Shown here: positions 8,302-16,926 of the stretch, in pieces
How the letters are laid out: the number at the start of each line of letters is the position of its first letter
How positions within the stretch are numbered: position 1 is the stretch's first letter
Origin: Erythrobacter sp. AP23
Lineage (GTDB): Bacteria > Pseudomonadota > Alphaproteobacteria > Sphingomonadales > Sphingomonadaceae
Reading direction: 5' to 3'
Assembly: GCF_001542855.1 (NCBI RefSeq)
Contig: NZ_LNBY01000015.1
Coordinates: forward strand, 124,001-188,000
Length of the DNA stretch: 64,000 nt
Position numbers and translations under genes: made by a program
Notes under the pieces: model-generated
Databases searched by the model: none
What the model was told of the DNA's origin: nothing
Seen by the model: the letters and a program-made list of their open reading frames with translations, nothing else

Positions 8302-9267
8302 CTAGATATCGCCGCCCGTAAGCCTTTGACAAATAAGGTCTAATTGGTCGAGCGTGCGGTAGCGGATGGTAACGCTGCCCGTGTTCGGCGTCGTGTCGGT
8401 GGTGATCTTCACCGGCATGCCGAGAAATTCCTCGAGATGACCCTGCACCGCAGCGATATCGGCATTGTCTTCCTGCGGCGTCGGCGCGCGCGGCGCACTT
8501 TCTGACGGTGAACTGCTACGCTTCTGGCGCGTGAGCGCCTCCATCTCGCGGACCGACAAACCTTCGGAAACCGCTTTACGCGCAAGCTCTTCGGCACCCT
8601 CCCGGCCGATAAGCGCGCGGGCGTGGCCCATGGAAAGCGAGCCGTCGGCGAGGAGGGCAAGCACCGTATCGGGAAGTGCCAGAAGGCGCTGGAAATTCGC
8701 CACATGGCTGCGCGACTTGTCGACCAGCTTGGCGATCTCCGCCTGTGTCATTCCTTCGTCGTCGGAAAGCTTCTGGTAGGCGCGCGCTTCTTCGACCGGA
8801 TTGAGGTCCTCGCGCTGGAGATTCTCGATCAGGGCCAGAGCCATCACTTCGCGCTGGTCGAGATCGCGCACAAGCGCTGGAATTTCGTGCAGCCGCGCTT
8901 TCTGTGCCGCGCGCCAGCGACGTTCGCCGGCGACGAGGCGATAGCGACCCTGACCCAGTGGCGACACGATGATCGGCTGGATTACACCGCGCGCCGCGAT
9001 CGAGGAGGCGAGCGATTCGAGCGAATCCTCGTCGAAATGGCTACGGGGCTGGCCCGGCAACGGTTCGATATCCGCGACCGGGATCGATGCGAGGCCTTCC
9101 GGCGAAGATGCGTGCGGCGAAGGGACGTCCGCCCCGGACTGCGTGGCACCGCCGCTTGCCGATCGCACCAGCGGCTCTTCGCGACGCGTTTCTCCCAAAA
9201 GGGCACCCAGCCCCTTGCCGAGCTTCTTCTTGCGGTCGATCGTCTTGGCTGCTGGATTGTCGCTCAT
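8302..9267 (-). CDS. parB: Chromosome partitioning protein ParB
   Basis: Binds parS sites, spreads on DNA as a CTP-dependent clamp and works with ParA to segregate the origin region. The 321-residue protein opens with the basic ParA-contact peptide (KKKLGKGLGALLGE). It has the ParB N-terminal domain with the CTP/arginine-patch motif GERRWRAAQKARLHEIPALV (about residues 110-130), a helix-turn-helix (MTQAEIAKLVDKSRSHVANF) and a C-terminal dimerisation region. Its start overlaps the parA stop as ATGA, indicating translational coupling. Three parS-type sites lie within 3.4 kb upstream (10116, 11048, 12574). Confidence 0.96.
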   Translation of the reverse strand: MSDNPAAKTIDRKKKLGKGLGALLGETRREEPLVRSASGGATQSGADVPSPHASSPEGLASIPVADIEPLPGQPRSHFDEDSLESLASSIAARGVIQPIIVSPLGQGRYRLVAGERRWRAAQKARLHEIPALVRDLDQREVMALALIENLQREDLNPVEEARAYQKLSDDEGMTQAEIAKLVDKSRSHVANFQRLLALPDTVLALLADGSLSMGHARALIGREGAEELARKAVSEGLSVREMEALTRQKRSSSPSESAPRAPTPQEDNADIAAVQGHLEEFLGMPVKITTDTTPNTGSVTIRYRTLDQLDLICQRLTGGDI

Positions 9268-10055
9268 GCCGCTTTCCTCTTTTCGGGCAGTCGGCCGATC
9301 AGCTCGCGCGCAAGCCCGATATAGGCGCGGCTGCCGGGGCAATTGTGGTCGTAGACCAGCGCCGGCATGCCGTGGCTGGGCGCCTCGGACAGGCGGACGT
9401 TGCGGGGAATGACGTTTTCGAACACCAGATTGCCGAGGCAATCGCGGACGTCGTCGGCGACCTGGTCGGTCAGGCGGTTACGGCGGTCGAACATGGTCAA
9501 CACCACGCCGACTATGCCGAGATCCTGGTTGAAGCCTTGTTGTACGCGTTCGACCGTCTGAAGAAGCTGACTGAGACCTTCCAGTGCGAAGAATTCGCAT
9601 TGCAGCGGCACCATCAGCGTATCGGCTGCGCATAGCGCATTGAGCGTGAGCAGGCCGAGCGACGGCGGGCAGTCGATAAAGCAGACGTCGTAGCCTGCGA
9701 AGCTCCCCCGCGCCTTCTCAGATAGCGCATCGGTCAAGCGGGCGGTCCGGTCATCGACCGAAACCAGCTCCACTTCCGCGCCCGAGAGGTCCTGCGTCGC
9801 CGGGACAATGTCGAGGCCGGGAATCTCGGTCGCCTGTGCGCATTCCGCTAGCGACGCCTGGTCGAGCAACAGGTCGTAGCTCGTATTCTCGCGATCCGCC
9901 CCCGCGACACCGAGGCCAGTCGAAGCGTTGCCCTGCGGATCGAGATCGATCAGCAGCGTCTTCCAGCCCGTCGCGGCCATGGCGGTGGCGATGTTGATCG
10001 CGGTGGTGGTCTTGCCCACCCCACCCTTCTGATTGGCAATGGCAATCGTGATCAT
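9264..10055 (-). CDS. parA: Chromosome partitioning ATPase ParA
   Basis: Deviant Walker-A ATPase that forms a nucleoid-bound gradient and moves ParB-parS complexes. The 263-residue protein shows the deviant P-loop KGGVGKTT at residues 10-17, the segment LLIDLDPQGNASTGLG and CFIDCPPSLG (Walker A' and B). ATG 10055 starts at MITIAIANQ, directly before the P-loop as expected; the longer frame upstream lies inside rsmG. The gene overlaps the rsmG stop by 4 bases and the parB start by 4 bases, forming one rsmG-parA-parB unit. Confidence 0.97.
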   Translation of the reverse strand: MITIAIANQKGGVGKTTTAINIATAMAATGWKTLLIDLDPQGNASTGLGVAGADRENTSYDLLLDQASLAECAQATEIPGLDIVPATQDLSGAEVELVSVDDRTARLTDALSEKARGSFAGYDVCFIDCPPSLGLLTLNALCAADTLMVPLQCEFFALEGLSQLLQTVERVQQGFNQDLGIVGVVLTMFDRRNRLTDQVADDVRDCLGNLVFENVIPRNVRLSEAPSHGMPALVYDHNCPGSRAYIGLARELIGRLPEKRKAA

Positions 10056-10681
10056 CTGTGTGCGCTCCACTGGCCGCTTCCGACGACGATTCCCGCCTCG
10101 GGATCCGTCCGCGATTGTTCCACGTGAAACATGGAGCGGCGATTCTTCGGCAGTCCGGTTACTTCTTGCGATGCCGAACGCCCCTTCGGCAACACCCAGC
10201 ATGTGGTGCTTGTGGAGAAGCGTGCGGATAAGGTGAGCAAACGTTCGAGCGGCGCAAACGCGCGCGCGGAGATCACGCCCGTATCGAAGCGTTCGACAGA
10301 TTCGAGTCGCCGGCCTTCGATACGGCACTTCGCAAGTCCCATGAGCTCGGTCGCCCTCGTCAGCCAGTCCACCCTGCGCTTGCGCGATTCGACCAGTACG
10401 ACCTCCATCTCAGGTCGCATGGCCGCGATTACGAGGCCTGGAAATCCGGCCCCGCTCCCGAGATCGAGCCAGGGACCCTGCGCGTCCCCGCAGAATTCGA
10501 GCAATTGGGCAGAATCGGCGATGTGCCGCTGCCAGACCATGTCGAGCGTGGGCTTTGCGACCAGGTTCTGAAGCTGGTTCTCGCGCTTCAGTTCCTCAGC
10601 CAATGCCTCGAGCCGCTGAATCGCCGCTGCGTCGCATAGCGAGGCAACATAGGTGCGGGCCTCCTCCTCGGACGCAATCAC
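10052..10681 (-). CDS. rsmG: 16S rRNA (guanine527-N7)-methyltransferase RsmG
   Basis: Methylates G527 in the 530 loop of 16S rRNA with S-adenosylmethionine. The 209-residue protein has the Rossmann SAM motif [17 protein letters not shown] and the RsmG segment [16 protein letters not shown]. The start is GTG 10681, overlapping the mnmG stop as GTGA. A parS site at 10116-10131 is embedded near the 3' end, where it encodes MFHVE. The gene thus carries a segregation site within its coding sequence. Confidence 0.94.
   Translation of the reverse strand: MIASEEEARTYVASLCDAAAIQRLEALAEELKRENQLQNLVAKPTLDMVWQRHIADSAQLLEFCGDAQGPWLDLGSGAGFPGLVIAAMRPEMEVVLVESRKRRVDWLTRATELMGLAKCRIEGRRLESVERFDTGVISARAFAPLERLLTLSARFSTSTTCWVLPKGRSASQEVTGLPKNRRSMFHVEQSRTDPEAGIVVGSGQWSAHR
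10116..10131. other. parS site 1 (inside rsmG)
   Basis: TGTTCCACGTGAAACA matches the bacterial parS consensus TGTTTCACGTGAAACA at 15 of 16 positions. It lies 60 bases upstream of parA, within rsmG. It is expected to be bound by the ParB encoded next door. Confidence 0.92.
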
Positions 10682-12528
10682 GCCGCGCGATCCAGCTTGC
10701 GCGCGTGGACGAGCAAGGCAGCTAGCGCAGCAGGCGTAATTCCGCGAATTCGCCCCGCCGCCGCTAGCGTCTCGGGTTTCGCCAGAGAGAGACGCTCGAT
10801 CATCTCATTCGACAGCCCCGGCACCTGCGCAAAGGGGAAGTCGGGCGAGAGGCGCTGCGCCTCGCTCGTGCGCAGATCCGCGAGTTCAGAGCGTTGGCGG
10901 GCGAGATACGGTGCATAAAATGCGTCTTCGGCCATCTCCACGGCCAGCGGGTCGGTCGGATCGACACCCTCCATCCACGGCGCGAGCGCGGTTACGTCCG
11001 CATGTCCACCGGCAATCCATTCAGACGCTGGCTTGGGTCCAGCATCGCGTTTCACGTGAAACCCTGCGTCAGACAGCGTTTTTGAATGGATCGGCGCATC
11101 GAACTGTTGGGTATACGCATGGCGCCGTTCTTGTCGCCGGTTATACCACGTAGCCCGCTCGTCACCGACGATCCCGCACTCTATGCCCAACGGCGTCAGG
11201 CGCGTATCGGCATTGCTCGCGCGCAGCCGCAGGCGATATTCGGCGCGCGAGGTCAGCATACGATAGGGCTCGGTGATGCCCTGAAGCGTGAGGTCGTCGA
11301 GCATGACCGCGATGTAGGAATTGGCACGGTCGAGCTGAGCCGTCTCCTTGTCGAGAGCCTGCGCCGCGGCATGCATGCCCGCCACCAGGCCCTGCGCGGC
11401 CGCCTCTTCATAGCCCGTGGTGCCATTGATCTGGCCGGCACAGAAAAGGCCCGGCAGCGCATGCAGCTCGAGCGACGATGCAAGCGCCCGCGGATCGATA
11501 TGATCGTATTCGACCGCATAGCCCGGAACCACCATCTCGACGCGCGCGAGCCCGTCCATCTCGCGCAGCATTGCGAGCTGGACGTCGGTCGGCAGCGAGG
11601 TCGAAATACCGTTGGGATAAACGAGTTCGGTATCGAGGCCTTCCGGCTCAAGGAAGACCTGGTGCCCCTCCCGGTCGCCGAAACGATGGATCTTGTCTTC
11701 GATCGATGGGCAGTAGCGTGGACCCGCCGCTCCGATCGCACCGGAGAACAGCGGTGAACGGTCGAGATTGGCGCGAATGATGTCGTGGGCACGCGCATTG
11801 GTCCGGGTGATCGCGCAGAACACCTGCGGGTTCGCACGAGACCCGGTCAGCGAACTCATCGTCCACCATTCGTCGTCCGAGGGCTGTTCTTCCAGCGCTC
11901 CCCAGTCGATGGTACGCCCATCGAGCCGCGGGGGCGTCCCCGTCTTGAGGCGCCCCATCGGGAGGTCGGCATCGCGCATCTGCGAAGCGAGACGATGTGC
12001 CGCGCCCTCGCCTATCCGCCCGCCGGTGAAACGCTCCTCACCACGGAACAGAACACCGCCTAGGAATGTCCCGGTGCACAGGATCACGGCTTGTGCATGC
12101 AGAGCGGTTCCATCGGCCAGATCGAGCCCCGTCACGCGGCCGCCCTCAAGGCGCAAAGCGGCGACTTCGCCTGCGACCAGAGTGAGCGAATCCTGGTGGC
12201 GGACCATCTGCTGCACCGCGCGATGAAAAAGGCGACGATCGGCCTGCACGCGCGGACCCCAGACAGCACTTCCCTTCGACCGGTTGAGCATCCGGTAGTG
12301 GATCGCCGCAGCATCCGCTGCCCGGCCTATCACGCCATCGAGTGCGTCAACCTCGCGGACGAGATGGCCCTTGCCCAATCCGCCGATGGCCGGGTTGCAG
12401 CTCATCGCGCCGATCGTCTCGAGATCGAGGGTCACGAGGCCAGTGCGCGCGCCCATGCGGGCGGCCGCGCAGGCCGCCTCGACCCCGGCATGGCCGCCGC
12501 CGACTACAAGAACATCGAATTCGCGCAT
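10678..12528 (-). CDS. mnmG: tRNA U34 carboxymethylaminomethyl synthase subunit MnmG
   Basis: FAD protein that, with MnmE, adds the cmnm group to wobble uridine 34 of several tRNAs. The 616-residue protein has the N-terminal FAD motif [19 protein letters not shown], the GidA signature [20 protein letters not shown] and the second motif [19 protein letters not shown]. The length is normal for the family (about 620-630). It lies 61 bases after the mnmE stop, and its own stop overlaps the rsmG start. A parS site at 11048-11063 lies inside the coding sequence. Confidence 0.97.
   Translation of the reverse strand: MREFDVLVVGGGHAGVEAACAAARMGARTGLVTLDLETIGAMSCNPAIGGLGKGHLVREVDALDGVIGRAADAAAIHYRMLNRSKGSAVWGPRVQADRRLFHRAVQQMVRHQDSLTLVAGEVAALRLEGGRVTGLDLADGTALHAQAVILCTGTFLGGVLFRGEERFTGGRIGEGAAHRLASQMRDADLPMGRLKTGTPPRLDGRTIDWGALEEQPSDDEWWTMSSLTGSRANPQVFCAITRTNARAHDIIRANLDRSPLFSGAIGAAGPRYCPSIEDKIHRFGDREGHQVFLEPEGLDTELVYPNGISTSLPTDVQLAMLREMDGLARVEMVVPGYAVEYDHIDPRALASSLELHALPGLFCAGQINGTTGYEEAAAQGLVAGMHAAAQALDKETAQLDRANSYIAVMLDDLTLQGITEPYRMLTSRAEYRLRLRASNADTRLTPLGIECGIVGDERATWYNRRQERRHAYTQQFDAPIHSKTLSDAGFHVKRDAGPKPASEWIAGGHADVTALAPWMEGVDPTDPLAVEMAEDAFYAPYLARQRSELADLRTSEAQRLSPDFPFAQVPGLSNEMIERLSLAKPETLAAAGRIRGITPAALAALLVHARKLDRAA
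11048..11063. other. parS site 2 (inside mnmG)
   Basis: CGTTTCACGTGAAACC contains the perfect 14-base palindrome GTTTCACGTGAAAC, matching the parS consensus at 14 of 16 positions; only the outermost bases differ. It lies within mnmG, where it encodes FHVK, 0.9 kb from site 1. Confidence 0.9.
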
Positions 12529-12573
12529 TGGACGCGCCCTTTAGCTTCCACCCGGATTCGCGTCAAAGGGCGA

Positions 12574-12589
12574 TGTTTCACGTGGAACA
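12574..12589. other. parS site 3 (mnmE-mnmG spacer)
   Basis: TGTTTCACGTGGAACA matches the parS consensus at 15 of 16 positions. It lies in the 61-base gap between mnmE and mnmG, abutting the mnmE stop codon. It is the site nearest to the candidate origin, about 10 kb away. Confidence 0.92.
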
Positions 12590-13861
12590 TCACTTGCCGA
12601 TACAGAAGCGCCCGAAGAGCGCGTCGAGCATTTCCTCAGTCGAATCGCGCCCGACAAGTGCGTCCAGCGACTGGCGCGCGCTGCGAAGGTTCTCCGCGGC
12701 TACGAGCAGGTCACCCGCAATATCGACCGCTTCGAGATGTTGGGCCGCAGCGAGGGCGAGAGCTTTCTGCCTTCGATTGAAAGCCACGCGATCGACGGGA
12801 GGCAGGGTCGCCCTGCCCAACTCCACCAAGCGCTCCAGCAACGCCTCCAGCCCTGCACCGGTTACAGCCGAAACATTTATCACCGAGCTGTCTGTCTTGT
12901 CCGACAGGTCCGATTTCGATTGCACCAGCAACGCACCCTTTGGCGCATCGCGTACATCGCCCAGCCAGAGGACGATCTGCCCCGCCGCGATCTCCCGGCG
13001 CGCCCGTTCGATGCCGATTTCCTCGATCGCTCCCGCGCCTTGGTCGCGCACCCCCGCGGTATCGACCAGCACGAAAGGTACGCCCGCGATCGAAACAGGT
13101 CGTTCGAGCACGTCCCGCGTCGTACCGGCTTCCGCGGTCACGATTGCCGCGTCATCTGCCAGCAATGCATTGAAAAGCGATGATTTTCCTGCATTCGGTG
13201 GCCCCGCGAGGACCACCCGGACACCGTCGCGCAGCCGCTCGGCCGCCGGGCGTTCGGCCACTTTTCGAATTTCAGCCACCAGGGCGCGGAGCTGCTCATC
13301 GAACGATGCCGGAAGGCTCGCCACATCGTCCTCGTCGGCGAAATCGATCACCGCTTCGACACTGGCGGCCAGACCCAGGATCGAGTCCCGCCAATCCTCA
13401 ATCCGCCGCGACACGTCGCCACCTGCAGCAAGCAAGGCGCCCCTGCGCTGCAATTCGGTTTCAGCTGCAAGCAAATCGGCGAGACCTTCAGCCTCAGCCA
13501 AGTCGATCCGGCCGTTGGTGAACGCCCGCCTTGTGAACTCGCCAGGTTCCGCCTCCCGCAGTCCGTCGATGCATGCGAGTGAGGCCAGAATGGCGGCCAC
13601 GACTGCCCTGCCCCCGTGGCAATGGATTTCCGCGAGATCCTCGCCAGTGGCAGTGGCCGGTCCGGGGAACCACAGGACGAGAGCGACATCGAGCACGTCA
13701 CCGTCTGCATCGTGCAATGTGCGCAATCGAGGCGATCGCGCCGGCGGCAGGCTACCGGCAAGCGTCTCCAGCGCCCTGCCTGCATCGATCCCGCTGATCC
13801 GAATCACTCCGATACCAGCCGGGGGCGCGCCGCTGGACAGGGCGTAGATCGTGTCGTCCAT
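12590..13861 (-). CDS. mnmE: tRNA modification GTPase MnmE
   Basis: GTPase partner of MnmG in cmnm5U34 synthesis. The 423-residue protein has the N-terminal tetrahydrofolate-binding domain (TIYALSSGAPPAGIGVIRIS), a helical middle domain with an inserted G domain (G1 AGPPNAGKSSL, G3 DTAGVRD, G4 QSKSDL) and the conserved C-terminal FCIGK motif. It is slightly shorter than enterobacterial MnmE (about 454). Its 3' end is adjacent to parS site 3, and it precedes mnmG on the same strand. Confidence 0.97.
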   Translation of the reverse strand: MDDTIYALSSGAPPAGIGVIRISGIDAGRALETLAGSLPPARSPRLRTLHDADGDVLDVALVLWFPGPATATGEDLAEIHCHGGRAVVAAILASLACIDGLREAEPGEFTRRAFTNGRIDLAEAEGLADLLAAETELQRRGALLAAGGDVSRRIEDWRDSILGLAASVEAVIDFADEDDVASLPASFDEQLRALVAEIRKVAERPAAERLRDGVRVVLAGPPNAGKSSLFNALLADDAAIVTAEAGTTRDVLERPVSIAGVPFVLVDTAGVRDQGAGAIEEIGIERARREIAAGQIVLWLGDVRDAPKGALLVQSKSDLSDKTDSSVINVSAVTGAGLEALLERLVELGRATLPPVDRVAFNRRQKALALAAAQHLEAVDIAGDLLVAAENLRSARQSLDALVGRDSTEEMLDALFGRFCIGK

Positions 13862-13876
13862 CGCGCCGCAGCGCCC

Positions 13877-14140
13877 TCAGTCGTTGTCGGTGGACTTGCC
13901 CTGCTGCGCCGAGCGCGCCGCATTGGCACCTTCCATGAAGCTCTGGAACAGTTTGAATCCCGCCTGCCCCATCGGTGCGAGCTGCTTGGCATATTCCTGC
14001 AGCTGATCAGTGTTGTTCACACCCTTCATCGCCTTCGACATCATGTCGACATAGACCGCATTGGCCTTGCCCACATCGGGAAGGCCCATAAAGGTCCGCG
14101 CCTCTTCGGGCGTACAGTCGATTTCGATATGGACCTTCAT
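13877..14140 (-). CDS. DUF6489 family small protein
   Basis: This 87-residue protein begins MKVHIEIDCTPEEARTFMGL, a pattern I associate with the alphaproteobacterial DUF6489 family, and ends with a polar tail. It is soluble, with no signal or membrane segment. It lies 15 bases upstream of mnmE on the same strand, so it probably shares its transcript. Function is unknown. The family call rests on memory of the N-terminal pattern. Confidence 0.7.
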   Translation of the reverse strand: MKVHIEIDCTPEEARTFMGLPDVGKANAVYVDMMSKAMKGVNNTDQLQEYAKQLAPMGQAGFKLFQSFMEGANAARSAQQGKSTDND

Positions 14141-14239
14141 CGCGCTTTCTCCGTTATGGCTTGCGAAGCCCTATTTGGGTCCGCATCACGCGTCATGCAA
14201 GCATAAGACACCGATTCAACCAAGGGAGCCGACCAGCCC

Positions 14240-14938
14240 ATGAGCGAGACCGTCACGATTTCCACCCTGTCCGGCAGCGAGACCTTTACCGCCTATGTCG
14301 CGCGACCGGCAGATGCGCCAAAAGCCGCAATCCTCGTCATCCAGGAGATATTCGGCGTGAATGCGGGCATCCGCCGCAAATGCGACAAGCTGGCCGAAGA
14401 AGGCTATCTGGCGGTGGCCCCCGACCTGTTCTGGCGGCTCGAACCCGGCGTCGAACTCGATCCCGATGTCGAGCCCGAATTCCAGCGCGCGCTCGATCTG
14501 ATGGGCAAGTTCGACCAGGATCAGGGCATCCGCGATATCGAAGCGACGATCCACCATATCCGCCGCGAGGAAGGCGTGCCCAAGGTCGGCTGCGTCGGCT
14601 ACTGCCTCGGCGGACGGCTCGCCTTCATGACCGCCGCGCGCACCGATGTGAATGCGAGCGTCGGCTATTACGGCGTCGGCATCGATGGCCTACTCGGCGA
14701 AAAGCACGCAATCGCACATCCGCTGATGCTGCATATCCCGACCGAGGACGGCTTCGTCGACAAGGATACGCAGAAAGCCATGCATGACGGGCTCGACGAC
14801 CACCCAAAGGTCACGCTGCACGATTATGAAGGCCTCGACCACGGATTTGCGACCGAATTCGGCAAGCGGCGCTCGAAGGAAGCCGCGCAACTGGCCGACA
14901 AGCGCACTTCGGAGTTCTTCGCGCAGCACCTCGCCTGA
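14240..14938 (+). CDS. Dienelactone hydrolase family protein
   Basis: Alpha/beta-hydrolase of 232 residues. It has the nucleophile elbow GYCLGGRLAF with Cys in the catalytic position, as in dienelactone hydrolases. The region IPTEDGFVDKD is placed to carry the acid, and DHGFATEF carries the histidine. Classical members hydrolyse dienelactone in chlorocatechol degradation, but many relatives are general carboxylesterases; no ring-degradation genes are nearby, so the substrate is open. ATG 14240 follows AGGGAG. The interrupted glutamate synthase-like gene starts 3 bases downstream, so the two are likely co-transcribed. Confidence 0.85.
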   Translation: MSETVTISTLSGSETFTAYVARPADAPKAAILVIQEIFGVNAGIRRKCDKLAEEGYLAVAPDLFWRLEPGVELDPDVEPEFQRALDLMGKFDQDQGIRDIEATIHHIRREEGVPKVGCVGYCLGGRLAFMTAARTDVNASVGYYGVGIDGLLGEKHAIAHPLMLHIPTEDGFVDKDTQKAMHDGLDDHPKVTLHDYEGLDHGFATEFGKRRSKEAAQLADKRTSEFFAQHLA

Positions 14939-14941
14939 CAC

Positions 14942-16531
14942 GTGGAGCACATCCCCTTCCGCTATATCGTACCCGCCGGACTGCTGGCATCGATCGGGCT
15001 GGCTTGGTGGTGGGAGCCAGCGCATTGGGCGCTGTGGGCCCTCTTTCCGCTAACGGCACTGGCGCTGTGGGATTTCATCCAGCACGAACACACGCTGCGG
15101 CGCAATTACCCCCTGCTTGGGCGCATCCGCTGGCTGATGGAAGATCTGCGACCCTTTGCTCAGGCCTATATCGTCGAGGACGATCTCGACGGGCGCCCAT
15201 TCAGCCACCAGGCCCGCGCGCTGGTCTATGCCCGCGCCAAGGGCGATCTCGATTCGCACCCCATGGGCACCGAACTCGACGTCTACTCCGACGAATACGA
15301 ATGGCTCAGCCACTCGATCGTGCCCAAGCCTGATGTTCCCGAGCATTGGCGAGTGGTTGTCGGCGCAGGGGCCTGCAGCCAGCCCTATTCCAGCGCCTTG
15401 CTCAATATCTCGGCAATGAGCTTCGGGTCGCTTTCTGCCCGCGCGATCGAAGCGCTCAACGCCGGGGCCGCGCTGGGCGGCTTTGCGCATAATACCGGCG
15501 AAGGGGCGATCAGCCGCTATCACCGTTCGCCCGGCGGCGACCTGATCTGGGAATTGGGCAGCGGCTACTTCGGTGCGCGCAGGCCCGATGGAAACTTCGA
15601 TCCCGACCAGTTCCGCGACAATGCCCGCGACGCGCAGGTCAAGATGATCGAAATCAAGCTCAGCCAGGGCGCTAAGCCAGGCCATGGCGGGGTCCTGCCC
15701 GGCGCCAAGGTGACCAAAGAAATAGCCGAAGCGCGCGGCGTACCGGTGGGCGAAACGGTCACGTCGCCAGCCGCCCACCCCGCCTTTGCAACACCCATCG
15801 AGATGCTCGAATGGCTCGCAGAATTGCGCGAGCTGTCGGGTGGCAAACCGGTCGGGCTTAAACTGTGCGTCGGGCAGCCGCACGAACTCTTCGCGATCGG
15901 AAAGGCGATGCTGGAGACGGGTCTGCATCCCGACTTCATTACCGTGGATGGTGCCGAAGGCGGGACGGGGGCCGCGCCGCTCGAACTGTCCAATTAGGTG
16001 GGCATGCCGCTGCGCGAGGGGCAGATCATGGTCCGCAATATGCTGGTCGGCTTGGCCCTGAAGGAGAAGGTCAAGATAGCAGCGTCGGGTAAGCTGCATT
16101 CGGGCGCGCAACTGGCCAAGGCCTTCGCACTGGGTGCAGACTGGTGCAATGCCGCACGTCCGTTCATGTTCGCGCTCGGCTGCGTCCAGTCGATGAACTG
16201 TCACAAGGGCACCTGTCCAACCGGCGTTGCCACGCAGAAGGCCTGGCGCCAGCGCGGGCTGGTGGTGGAAGACAAGGCCCCGCGCGTCGCCCGCTTCCAG
16301 CGTCAGACCGTCCACTCGCTACGCGAAATCGTCGTCGCTATGGGCCTGTCGAGCCCGTGGGAGATCACCCCACACGATATGCGCGAACGCTTGAACGGCG
16401 CGCGTTCGGATGCCATCGATCGCATTTACACCTTCCTCGAGCCGGGCCAGCTGCTCGAGGATCCCGATGCGACACCCTATGCCCCGCACTGGCACGCCGC
16501 GCGGGCCGACACGTTCCGGAGAACCCAATGA
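14942..16531 (+). pseudogene. FMN-binding glutamate synthase-like gene with in-frame TAG
   Basis: The reading frame encodes a membrane-anchored glutamate synthase-like protein of about 528 residues. It has an N-terminal hydrophobic region (residues 8-38), the FMN-barrel motifs ISAMSFGSLSARAIEALNAG, KPGHGGVLPGAKVTKEIA and VDGAEGGTGAAPLELSN, and the iron-sulfur segment CVQSMNCHKGTCPTGVATQ near the end. A TAG at 15995-15997 (codon 352) splits it in the middle of the conserved barrel; the frame continues without shift as VGMPLREGQIMV. Both halves retain good conservation, so this is a recent nonsense change, a sequencing error or a read-through codon. The start is GTG 14942. The end overlaps the next gene as ATGA. 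Confidence 0.8.
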
Positions 16532-16926
16532 GTGCGACGATCGGCCTGAAACGCTGGCACGAAGTTATCGACAATGGCAGCTCGGCCGAAGACCTCGCCG
16601 CAATCATCCACGAGGATGCGGTGTTCCACTCGCCCGTCGTGCATACTCCGCAAAAGGGCCGCCCGATCGTCGTCGCCTATCTAGCGGCCGCCGGAAACAC
16701 GCTCGGCAACGACAGTTTCGAATATGTCCGCGAGCTGATCGACGGCGAGAATGCCATGCTCGAATTCACCACCGAGATGGACGGCATCCACGTCAACGGA
16801 ATCGATCTCATCCGCTTCGACGAAGACGGCATGATCGTCGACTTCAAGGTGATGGTGCGTCCGCTGAAGGCAGTTAACAAGGTGTGGGAGCAGATGGCTG
16901 CCATGCTCGAGAAGATGAAAACCTGA
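16528..16926 (+). CDS. NTF2-like (SnoaL-type) protein
   Basis: A 132-residue soluble protein with the NTF2/SnoaL-like pattern: an N-terminal helix, EDAVFHSPVVHTPQKGRPIV, and strands ending in IDLIRFDEDGMIVDFKVMVR. Family members are small cone-shaped enzymes or binding proteins with varied roles; no catalytic set is clear here. The start overlaps the stop of the glutamate synthase-like frame (ATGA), so its translation may depend on ribosomes completing that broken gene, and the internal TAG could reduce its expression. It ends one base before the convergent histidine kinase gene. Confidence 0.75.
   Translation: MSATIGLKRWHEVIDNGSSAEDLAAIIHEDAVFHSPVVHTPQKGRPIVVAYLAAAGNTLGNDSFEYVRELIDGENAMLEFTTEMDGIHVNGIDLIRFDEDGMIVDFKVMVRPLKAVNKVWEQMAAMLEKMKT

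Noticed and set aside
14939..14944. CACGTG core near 14939, possible fourth parS
   Set aside because: The flanking bases (TGACACGTGGAG) do not match the parS arms, so only the six-base core agrees.
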